Shown piece by piece: positions 43,312 through 52,700 of a stretch of DNA of 64,000 nucleotides. The first letter of the stretch is position 1, and the number at the start of each line of letters is the position of its first letter. A model generated the notes under the pieces. It was not told the origin of the DNA. It did no database searches and saw only the letters and a program-made list of their open reading frames with translations. Source of the DNA: Takakia lepidozioides (taxonomy: Eukaryota > Streptophyta > Takakiopsida > Takakiales > Takakiaceae); contig CM060732.1 in the NCBI GenBank assembly GCA_030704615.1, positions 34,949,053 to 35,013,052 of the forward strand, given 5' to 3'. The position numbers and the translations under genes are program-made.

Positions 43312-44293
43312 TGTTGAGTTCAAGTGAACTCAAGGAAGGATGGCTACTCAGTGATTTCTTGAAATCACGAAAGAACGAGTCAACGAAAGCAGAGGAATGG
43401 AAAGCATTCCTGGAAAAATTTATGGCTTACCAATAGCAATACAACATAAGATCTTTCTTTCAATTGTGAAAGAAGATGACAAATAGGAATTAAAGGGATG
43501 AATGATCAATATTGCGCGAGCACCTTGGGTATCGCATATGAAGGTGAAGCTGCAATTGTGTCATCCCCATAACATGGTCCTCAAAATGAAGTTGGGGTCG
43601 ACCCTCGCCCCCCACTACACGCTGAAGCCACCAGTAGTGCCCCAATGGAGCTTAGGAGTGATGTACTGCCAGGACCGATTGACGTACGCAACCCTGTTCA
43701 TACAAATGATGGTGTCGAACCCATTGTACAGTCGACGGGACGGAATCATGCCTCACCGATACGACCAGCTTCACCACAATGCCAAAACCGATCCAGCTCC
43801 CCATCAACACAGCGGGCATTAAGGAGCAACAGGGTTGATCTGTTTTCCACACACATGCATCATTATCTGCATTGAACCGGGCGGAAGTTGAAGCCTCGGA
43901 TGATGACAACCTGCCACTACAATTCCACCTTAACTGACGTGTTGCGCAGCAGACCCGTGGTTCCTCACATGTCGGACCATCTCGGGCAGTCCCGCCTCTG
44001 GTACCTCCTTCGAGACCACCTTCGATTGCGTCCCAAGTCCGTAAACAACAGAGAACAGTCCAACCTTTTGTAGGCGATCGGCCCACAAACAGGCCAGATA
44101 CCGTGGATGGTATTCAAGACCGGAACGGGAGTCGACCTCAGAGAAAACTAAATGTGGTTCGAGGTCGCTTGCAGATTCAAAGGCCTGGACATATGAGGCG
44201 GATAGGGATGACGATTCCAACACTGATCATGGCAACGGTGGTGAAGTCGAGGGTGACCCGGATTTTCAACCCATCGGAGCATTAGGATTATGA
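43312..44293 (+). pseudogene. Degenerate coding region after the LTR-like segment
   Basis: Open blocks lie in changing frames: SSSELKEGWLLSDFLKSRKN (about 43325-43440, then stops), a Pro/Gln-rich block (43645-43875), RGSSHVGPSRAVPPLVPPSR (about 43960), and a final block ending EVEGDPDFQPIGALGL before TGA at about 44291. The acidic C-terminal end and proline-rich middle would suit a retroelement Gag, but no zinc knuckle or protease motif is seen, so the identity stays open. Confidence 0.3.
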
Positions 44294-44580
44294 TCTTCTT
44301 CGTTCCGTCGTCGAAGCAGTAGAAGGAATTGAAGCAAAACAGCTGTAGGCATGCATCCGCACTTTTTAGTGAACATGTTTATATTTCTGTACTGAAGTAA
44401 TACCAATATGATCATTGTCACTATGAGTATTTGTATTGCTGTTGTGTATGTGTTGGAAAATAAAAAATGTTGCCCATGTGTATACCAGCCAAAATGTCGG
44501 CCAAATGCACTGTCAGCTCATGTTTGTGTTCGGTGGAATGGAGAACAATTGTGTCATGCTTCCAACTGTGCATTCATTTT
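44294..44580. other. Unassigned spacer
   Basis: AT-rich sequence with a short open frame from 44436 but no supported feature. The hairpin array begins at its right edge. Confidence 0.3.
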
Positions 44581-44584
44581 TATT

Positions 44585-45750
44585 TAAATGGAGCGACTGC
44601 CAAGGTGGCGGTCACTTCTATTAAGTGTGACCTGCGCATGGAGCGAGGAGTGAGGCGGGGGGGAGGGGGGCATATAAGCTCCGAGACATTCTCCTCTCAC
44701 TTCGCTTGAAGTTTTTTTTCTTTTAAATAATAAATGCAACGACCGCCATTACTGACGGTCGTTTTTTTTTCTTTTTTTGGCGAAATGGAGCGACCGCCAT
44801 GATGGCGGTCGCTTCTACGAGGTCTGCCCTGCGCGTGGAGCGAGGAATGAAGCGGGGGGGGGATATAAGCACCCATTCATTCTCCTCTCACTTCCATTAC
44901 TAGCAGTTTTTGTTTTTACAAAATGCAGCGACCGCCATTTGTGGCGGTCGCTGTGATGGTTATTTTTAAAGATGCAGCGACCGCCATTACTGGCGATCGC
45001 TTTTATTTTAATTATTTTGGAAATGAATCATCCGCCTATGTTGGCGGTCGCTTATTTTTTTAAATGTTTTGAAAATGAAGCGACCGCCTATGCTGGCAGT
45101 CGCTTATTTTTTTATTTTATTTTTTTAATGAAGCGACCGCCTATGTTGGCGGTCGCTTATTTTTTTTAAAGTTTTTGAAAATGAAGCGACCGCCTATGTT
45201 GGCGGTCGCTTATTTATTTTAAATGTTTTGAAAATGAAGCGACCGCCTATGCTGGCGGTCGCTTATTTATTTTAATTTTTTAGAAATGAAGCGACCGCCT
45301 ATGTTGGCGGTCGCTTATTTATTTTAAAGTTTTTGAAAATGAAGCGACCGCCTTTGTTGGCTGTCGTTTATTTATTTTAAATATTTTGAAAATGAAGCAA
45401 CCGCCTATGCTGGCGGTCGCTTATTTTTTTTAATTTTTTAAAAATGAAGCGACCGTCTATGTTGGCGGTCGCTTATTTTTTTTAATTTTTTGAAAATGAA
45501 GCGACCGCCAATGCTGGCGTCGCTTATTTTTTTTAATTTTTTAAAAATGAAGCGACCACCTATGTTGGCGGTCGCTTATTTTTTTTAATTTTTTTAAAAT
45601 GAAGCGACCGCCTATGTTGGCGGTCGCTTATTTTTTTTTTTTTTCGAAAAATGGAGCGACTGCCAGTTCTGGTGGTCGTTTATTTTTTTGTTTTCCGAAA
45701 AATCGAGCGACCGCAAAGTTGGCGATCATTTCTAGAAGATTCGCCCTGCA
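44585..45750. repeat. Array of about 19 GCGACCGCC hairpins
   Basis: Each unit contains AAGCGACCGCC, a 6-nt loop (mostly TATGTT or TATGCT) and the exact inverse GGCGGTCGCTT, giving an 11-bp stem, then a T/A-rich spacer with TTTTGAAAATG. From about 45079 to 45603 the period is about 52 bp; earlier units (44589, 44738, 44788, 44927, 44975, 45029) are more widely spaced and diverged. A few units have single-base stem changes. The array lies directly upstream of the G37 run and TATA box of the RING-gene locus. Confidence 0.85.
44650..44905 (+). promoter_or_regulatory. Two upstream copies of the G-run/TATA module
   Basis: At 44655-44700 a G-rich run is followed by CATATAAGCTCC and TTCTCCTCTCACTTC. 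At 44855-44900 a G-run is followed by GATATAAGCACCC and TTCTCCTCTCACTTCC. Both are preceded by a GCGACCGCC-type hairpin and a CTGCGCGTGG(A)GCGAGGA(G/A)TGA phrase. They are duplicated copies of the module that ends at 45845, interleaved with the hairpins. Confidence 0.6.
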
Positions 45751-45765
45751 CGTGGCCTAAGAAAT

Positions 45766-45767
<2 letters not shown>

Positions 45768-45805
<38 letters not shown>

Positions 45806-45850
45806 ATAAGCCAAGGGAGGCTTATTCTCCCCTCACTTCCTCTCCACACA
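45768..45850 (+). promoter_or_regulatory. Putative promoter: run of 37 G, TATA box, CTCCCCTCACTTCC tract
   Basis: GAAATGA is followed by 37 consecutive G (45768-45804), then TATAAGCCAAGG and TTATTCTCCCCTCACTTCC. The arrangement equals the two upstream copies and the one at 32.1 kb. The RING-type reading frame starts at 46126. A G-run of this length can form stacked quadruplexes; any effect on transcription is inference. Confidence 0.55.
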
Positions 45851-46125
45851 ACTTCTGTGTGCGTGGCATTTCATTATTCCTCGACACGTAGTCACGTGGA
45901 GAAAGAGGCCATTGGTTGGGTGGGGGGTATTTTTTGCAGCGATTTCTGTGAGGTCGGTGCAGAATGCTCCCATATGCCCTCCTCTGGCTTCCAGGATCAT
46001 TTTATTCTACAAAATTAGCTTTTAGGAAGTATTTTGACACTTACTCAAACCTACTTAACGGGGGAAGGGTTTAGAGTTACGTCTTTTTAGAAAACCTCGT
46101 TTAGTGTTGCTCCGATTGTTGTAGA

Positions 46126-48044
46126 ATGACAGAGGCCCAGGACGATGACTGTCATTGAAGAGATGACCCCAATGAACATGGACCGCCCTCTAAGAAAACC
46201 AAAGGGTCAAGGCAAGACTTGAATTGGGAAGTATTTGGTGACCCTAGTATACTAGCAGAAGAAGGCTGGGAGGATGTTCCGGAAGAGTTCCGGTGGCCGA
46301 TGGCGAGATGCAAAAAATTCGTGAAATGGTATCATATCAATCGATTGTGGTCTTTGGATAGACATGACGTGCAAACCCGAAACAATTACGCAGAGTCCAG
46401 GTCTTGCACGAACGATCATTTCTAGCATAGGGCGAATGAGGTACATTGCACATTGTGGGGTCAACCTCTCTTAAAGGGTCAAATCCCGTACACCTTGGCA
46501 GCCATGTTGTACGTGGAGGTGCGTCCAGTGAATTGACAAACTGCTAGTAGGAGGAACGCAAGGTTGCTTTACGATTTGGAGTACATCCCGGACACGTTCG
46601 GAATACAACCAGCTGCAACGTTAGAGGAACAACTGGCGGAAAGAGACGAGCGAATCAGGACCCTGCAGGACCGACTAGACTGGCAAACACTGCGCATAGC
46701 CAAGTTGGAAGCTACATTGCAAGACATGCCTCCAAACAATGAAGACACTGTTGTCCACAATGAGGATCGAACAAACGTCGTGGACATGGACGCGGAGTTT
46801 GCGATGCCCGATCGCAGTATTGACCTCATCATTCAGGAAGTTACGGACGTTCTTGACCCTGTGGCCGATGAAACCATGGTTGATGAACAACGAATTGCGG
46901 ATGAGATAAGGAGGAAAAGAAAAGAACCAGTACTGGAAACCGGGGAATGCTCGAGGGTCGTCATTCAATCGGAGATGAACTCGATATTAGATGTCGACCG
47001 CGTTACAAAGGAGCGGGACATTGTCATGGCAACTGCATGGCGCTTGTCCAAAACGCTGGAGATTCAGGCATGGGTCCCATTGAATGACGATTGGGAGAAT
47101 TGGGTACAATGGGCGACCCATTTGGCCTCCAGAGAAGCACGGGTAGAGCGGGTACTGTCAGGCTTGCAACGTGTCGTACACATGTCGAACCGTAGCGTGG
47201 ATAGCATTTATGCCAACATGCAAAGGTATAACAATCTCCGCATCGCATCAAGCGTGTTCGCCGGGTATACCAATTGGGCAGATGTGGATTCTATGTTCGA
47301 TCGATGTGAGCACAGAATTTTGGGGTCGAACAGAAGCATAAACTGGGAATTGGAGATAGAGAAAGAGTGGGACACTACTAGAAGGATGACCAGCCACATC
47401 AAACCGGTCCAGAGGGAGGAGATACCACGAGCCGTTTTGCCGTCATGGATATCAGATGGCACAGTTTGTTCGATGTGTAGGAATCCATACGGCCCAGAGG
47501 GATGTCATGTGCTTGGATCATGTTGACATATGTTCCATCTCACATGTCTTATCCCACAAGCCTTGCGGACGAGCGCTTGCCCAGAATGTTGTAAATTAAT
47601 CCATCGCCGTTTCTATGAGTTGGTGGGCTTGGAGGATCGGATGCCCATAGGTTTTGAATACAATCGACACAACCTCCCATTGGATGGGCTACCATACACA
47701 TTTCTGAATTGTGTGCATTGGGGCAAGAACTTGGTATGGGATGCAGACAGAAAGATACATGGCATACATACCGGAAACCCGACATACATCAAAAGATCCC
47801 CAATATTTCTGATTGGGATATAACCATACGTGCGGGAGGTATTCGAGATTGGTGGGAGAGAGAGCAGTTTTGCCGCAATTTGGGAGGGCATTGGAGTCAA
47901 AGAAGGTCCAGGTTTATCCGGCTCCTACAGGTTCCATGGGTGCCGGAGGAGAACAAATTGTATGACCGACAACCGATTGAGAGACATTTGTTGTTGTCCG
48001 AACTGTATATGATTCTTGTCCTGGGTTTTTACATATGGGTATGA
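46126..48044 (+). pseudogene. RING-H2-like cargo gene, frame kept but stops present
   Basis: From ATG 46126 one frame can be followed to about 47820 with only in-frame stops: TGA 46156, TAG 46423, TGA 46534 and TGA 47524. The N-terminal third has VPEEFRWPMARCKKFVKWYH. A coiled-coil-like segment (LEEQLAERDERIRTLQDRLD, from about 46620) follows, then an acidic middle. The RING part reads CSMC-x10-C-H-V-L-G-S-C, then the stop at 47524, then HMFHLTC-x10-CPEC, i.e. the C-x2-C...C-x-H-x2-H-x2-C...C-x2-C spacing with the stop between a Cys and His ligand. RING domains recruit E2 enzymes for ubiquitin transfer. After about 47820 the likely frame changes (RDWWEREQFCRNLGGHW). Probably decayed element cargo. 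Confidence 0.6.
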
Positions 48045-48207
48045 AAGGTGACAATGTCCAAGCTTCAAGCAACCTCCAAAGGCTGTATGAACTTTCTAGT
48101 TTTTTTCCAAGAAGAAATCAGTATTGGACCGGTATATAGGTCTAGGGCGGGTATCAACTAGGGTAAGGGTAATGGTACGAAGGATCATACCAGGCGGGTA
48201 CCTGTAA

Positions 48208-50172
48208 GGGCCAGACCCGGAAATACCCTCGTGGGGTAGGATACATGGACTTCAAAAAACCTGGCGCAAACCAGTCCATAAGACACCACAAAGAGGCAGT
48301 ATAACACCGGTTACACCATGGCGGACAAGAGCAGCCCCCGCAATTACCCATACGGTGGAGAGTGGAGGAGAGGAAAGAACACCACAAAGAGCACGGATTG
48401 TGCAAGTTCGAAGCGAAGCCGGGGAGAGGGCAGTAGAGAGGGGGAGAAAGCTCGAGGTGGTTTCGCCGGTGGTTGACCATGTTGAGGAGGACGACACCGA
48501 GCTTTCTGACCAGGATGACATCCTCTCGGACATCCCCAGGCCCCAAACCCGCAGCATACAGGCTGGATTTGGCGGTCCTGGTGGGCTGCCGGAGAACCCC
48601 TCTGCAGCAGACGTCATGTCAGAGGCGGATATGAAGTTGGCCGCTGCCAAGATGTTGGAGGCAACCCACAACAACATTGGCAGGGTGCTGGGGGGCATGG
48701 TGTACCCGGCCAAGCTTCGAATTCCCCTTTGCTGCTTGGTGTCATTGCAGGTGGTGAGACCTGCCCTCCCAGGCGATATCGACAAGCTGAAATTCTCTTT
48801 CCGGGATGGATATCGAATGGGGTTTGCCACGTTTTACGTTTCCATTGAGAACGACCACGGAGTTTCCCGTGCCCACACTTCCGATGAGGTGGACAAATGG
48901 GGTCCCCATTGGCAAAGGCGAAATGAGGAGTTCGAGAGATCGATTGCTACTGATCCTCTTTTCCAGCACTTGTCCGGAAAGATGTTTTACGTGTGGGACG
49001 GCAATCATCGCCTCCTGGCATGGATGGAGCACATAGCCGAAGCCCACCCCAACGACCTCGATTGGCATTTCGCCGTGGAGTGTGTTGTGCTGAAGGTTGC
49101 GGATCCCAAAGATCGCAGTCTTCTCAAAGCTGCAATGGCAGACATCAACTCGTAAGTTACAACGCCTCTTGCTTTTGGACCCAAAATTTGTAAGTCATTT
49201 CATTGCGAATCCTCATATTTGTTCAAAATTCCCATTTCAGTATTGTTTGATGGAAATGTGGCATTGCAGGGTGATTGAGAATGCCTTCATTGCCACCAAC
49301 TTGTCCCATATGCTCTTCCGAGTGAAGGATGTCGGGAAGCAGGGGGTGCAAGAGTTTGCCAATTCGCTCAGTGCCGACCTCCTGCGCAAGTCGGAGGCAA
49401 AGGCAGACAGAACCTGGTATAGGCTGAGCATGGACGCCATGGTGGACTACATATTTCGGGTAAAGCTCCTGACTGTTTTGTTGAGCTAATCTGTCTCTCC
49501 TCCCCCAATAGAAGAAAAAGTGTTGAGCAGGATCTCTAATCTTATGTGCGCATTCTTGACAGACGAAAATTCAGCAGGATTTGGCACATGCGCGGAGGTT
49601 CTACATGGAGTCAGAGGAGAAGAATCTAACCCTCCCGGCACTCGAATCATATCTCAAAGCTGCGGAAGCCAGGGCCCGCATAAAGTACAAGTCGCGGATG
49701 GTAAAGTACGTCGCCATAGCTGATCCCGCCCTTAGTGCCGACTTTCTGGTGGAGGTGGGGAAGCACTACTCTCACGCTCTGAAGCCCACGATGACATTGG
49801 AGAAGCTCCATCGTCTAGCCACATCCTGTGTGGATGCAACAGAAAAGGTGATACATTCTTAACCAAATTGTGGTGGCAACAACTCGTTTTTGTGGTGTTT
49901 GGCGCTTACGAATATGCTGGGTGGTTGGACAGACCCGGTGGCTCCAAATCTAGAATGGTTCCCAAAGTACAAGGGACATGTGGAGCTTCCCCAAACCGGA
50001 CAAACTGTCTGACCCGACATTCGATATGTGGATGAACCGCATGACATGGTGGTTTCAGGTACTTCCCCACGCTTCGTTTGGCGCTTCTACTCTTGTAGGG
50101 GGTGGATTCATTGTATTTTTTCAGGAAAGCGAACACATAGTACCTATGCAAATAGGTTGGCTTTTCATCTGA
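48208..50172 (+). CDS. Five-exon gene with ParB/sulfiredoxin-like domain
   Basis: Exon 1 is open from after a TAA at 48205-48207 to 49151. The start codon is unresolved: there is no in-frame ATG before the conserved part, so an upstream exon is likely. Exon 2 is 49270-49459, exon 3 49563-49847, exon 4 about 49953-50058 and exon 5 50125-50172 (TGA). All junctions used are GT-AG with agreeing phase, except the exon 4 acceptor, which is less certain. After an acidic N-terminus (EEDDTELSDQDDILSD), the segment LRIPLCCLVSLQVVRPALPG with DIDKLKFSFRDGY leads to VWDGNHRLLAW. This is the box order of ParB N-terminal domains (P...L...RP...I..L..S...G, then DG.HR..A). Exons 2-4 are helical with no known motif. 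No premature stop occurs, unlike every neighbour. The domain call is from pattern. Confidence 0.55.
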
Positions 50173-50279
50173 CGACAACACTTGGCAAATTGAGGACGAC
50201 CTCTTTGGCTCACATGATGACTGCACGACCTTGACCACAACCTAACCCTCCTTATTGCCTTCCATAAACGTACCAACAC

Positions 50280-51351
50280 CAACTACCTCACGCATACCCA
50301 CCAATAGCATGTATCCCAAACCCAAACCCAGGATAGCCGTCATGTGTCTCACCCGCTGCTGGCTGCCAACATTCAAATTGACATCACTAAATGCAACCCC
50401 GACAAAGACGTTCTCCATGCCTCCCCCGCTATAGGCACAGGCCCCCGTATGTCTACTGTTTATACCAACAACCTGCTAACAACGGTAGCTTCTTTGGCTC
50501 ATTCCCAACGACACGATAGCCTGGCTCTGGGCCCGGTACTCCACCCGCACCCTTCCTACTAGTCAACTACCCCCCCCCCCCCCCCCCGCCAAGATTTTGC
50601 TACCAAAGTATGCTGGCCCTGGAATGATACCTACGTGATATCCCCCCTAAGAAGCCACGTTCTCTGACCAAACTCTCCCAAGCATACACCCACAACACCA
50701 TACCCACTGACATTCTTACCCTCCTCATCACCTCCTTCCAACTCACTCATTCGTACTATTCTAGCCCGCTTACCTGGGCCATATGAATCTCCAACATTTT
50801 CCAGCCCTCACCCCAGAGACTGCATCTTTGGGGCCTCCGGCTCTGCCACCCAACACTCATGGTCTGGCAGAGGGCTGGCCCACTCCCCCTCTGGACTCCA
50901 CACCCAGGAAGCACTCAATGGGCCCACTTTGCGGCCCATACCTCCCTGACATCTGTCATTATCCTCATCCTCACACAACACTAGCGCTCACCAGACAACC
51001 CACACCCCATACTACAACTTCCACCGGGAACCACACTCCTAGCCTCCATAGAACCTGACTCTATTAAATACTCCCATAACCCACATTTCCCTAAATATCT
51101 CCGGCATACAGAACCCACCCTCACACTATTCCTACGTGTCAAACACACATCCTCTCCTCCCATACCACACACAATGCTCGCCAACCTTAAACATACACTC
51201 ACACGTACTCATGGCCTCACGATCACCGTTGACCTAAACCTCACTCCTCACTCCCTATCCCACAGTCCAACTACCTATGTCAACAGACCAGCTCCCAAAA
51301 TCAACCTAAGCAAAGCCTGGATCAGAGCACCCCCACGCCCCCCTCTTGCCC
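50280..51351 (+). pseudogene. Probable LINE ORF2 linker region (upstream of RNase H)
   Basis: A C-rich, frame-shifting coding-like stretch on the plus strand. It contains HNTIPTDILTLLITSFQLTH (about 50690) and KYSHNPHFPKYLRHTEPTLT (about 51065), and ends with a Pro-rich segment APPRPPLAPL just before the CACTA end at 51352. The RNase H part at 18036 begins with a similar SAPLPALDTPPPYH run, so the two may be the two sides of one LINE type. It includes a C-run of about 20 (50568-50587). Identity is inferred from context and composition only. Confidence 0.35.
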
Positions 51352-52112
51352 CACTACTACGTTTAGGGGGGGTTTGCGATGCCCGGGCGTTGCACGTACC
51401 CTCTGCGACGCTCCCGCAAGGCTGCGACTCCTGGGAATTGCAACAATACCCCCTCACACTTAGGCGCGTGGGGAGGGTCGAGCCAGCTCGCGCTGGGGTT
51501 TGCGACGTCCCGACGTCGCAGAAATGCCACATTGGCGACGTTGCGATTCCCCGCAGTCGCACGCCTGCTGGGGCGTCGCAAGTTCCCCTTTTGCCTGGGG
51601 GTCTAGGATTGGGGATTGCTGCTACGTAATAATTTTTTTTTGGCTGTGTTTTGTTCTGTGAATTCGACCCTTGCACCACTACATCCGTGCAAACTATTGG
51701 ACCATATGCTTAATGACAGTCTTTGCAATGCTGGGAGTGAACAAAAATCATTTGGACTGAAAACCATATTTTCTTCCCTCATTTGCACTTTGACGTTGAG
51801 TTCTTTTCAACTTCATGCACTCTCCATAGAGAGTTCCGCAATAGTGAGTGAAGGAAACCCTTTGTTTTTATTTTTGTTTTTGTTTGGTCCAATTTTTTCC
51901 ATGGATGTAGTGGTTTGGGGTTTGCATTCACAGAACAAAATAGAGCTAAAACAAAAATTATTGCGTAGGAAAAATCCGCAATCATAGATATTGGAAATGT
52001 AGGGGGTTGCGACCTCCAAGGATCGCCTTGCGACGATATTGCGACAGCATTGCGATGCCCCAACAGGTCTGCGACGGCGGGGAATCGCAATATTGCCTTT
52101 TCTGTGTTTTTG
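51352..52112. mobile_element. Terminus of the large CACTA element with GCGACG subterminal repeats
   Basis: The end CACTACTACGTTTAGG is followed by GCGATG, GCGACG, GTCGCA and GTCGCAA words (51375-51600). They resume after the nested MITE (52010-52085: TTGCGACC, GCGACGATATTGCGAC, CTGCGACGG). The terminus is the same as at 18037. The transposase gene on the minus strand ends about 1.35 kb inside. The opposite terminus lies near 59.06-59.18 kb, giving an element of about 7.8 kb. Confidence 0.7.
51623..51967. mobile_element. Foldback MITE, copy 2, nested in the CACTA terminus
   Basis: The left end TACGTAATAATTTTTTTTT..GGCT is the inverse of the right end AGCTAAAACAAAAATTATTGCGTA. The inner blocks TTTTGTTCTGTGAATTCGAC, CACTACATCC and TTGGACCA also recur in inverse. 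It splits the GCGACG repeat region, so it inserted after the CACTA element. It is related to 36258-36625. No target duplication is evident. Confidence 0.65.
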
Positions 52113-52114
52113 CA

Positions 52115-52570
52115 AAGGTCATGGCAGAGGCCAAGCTGAATGGATCCATTGTTGCAAATCTTTTTAGTCCTCCTTCTGTGTAACAATATAATAGGTCTAT
52201 CTTGCATGTGGGAGACCGTGATCAACCCGGGCGGCCTTATTGTTAAAGACAAAGGGCAAGAAGAGGGGGTGGGGACACTAGGAAAGGAAAAGGGAAGGGC
52301 CATGGGATTAGAGGGTTGAGGGTAGATTGCTTTGGCAATGGCTTTGGCAACATTGTTGTCTTTCACACCAATTTCAAATATTCTTTCTGTTGCATCGAGA
52401 TCATGGTAACCAAATCGATTGAAGGGTTTCCAGGGGTAAGTCTTGGTCAGCACTTGTAGAACAAGAACCATGTCTTCCAACATTCTTGCCCTTGTACAAA
52501 AACTCAACAATCCTAGAGTCACTTTTCGAGTCACAACTTCACTAAAATCATTCCTAGATCGCCACACCTA
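52115..52570 (-). other. Exon-like open segment of unknown origin inside the CACTA element
   Basis: After a TCCTTTGTAG acceptor-like site at about 52568, the minus strand reads WRSRNDFSEVVTRKVTLGLL, then VLQVLTKTYPWKPFNRFGYH and FEIGVKDNNVAKAIAKAIYP before a Pro-rich end. It lies between the transposase stop and the terminus. It shares nothing with known transposase domains, so it may be a captured host exon or an extra exon of the element gene. Confidence 0.35.
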
Positions 52571-52700
52571 CAAAGGATTTTTTTCATGGATTTTTCATTA
52601 ATCAATCATAGAAATAAGCTACATGCATGTACATGTACAAACAATCGAAGGGATGGGTACAGTTATGTGCGAGAATTATTATGTAGCTTTGATTACGTGT

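Noticed and set aside
44585-45750. CRISPR-like array appearance of the regularly spaced repeats
   Set aside because: The repeats are palindromic with T/A-rich near-identical spacers, in a eukaryotic genome with no cas genes. It is an element subterminal or hairpin array.
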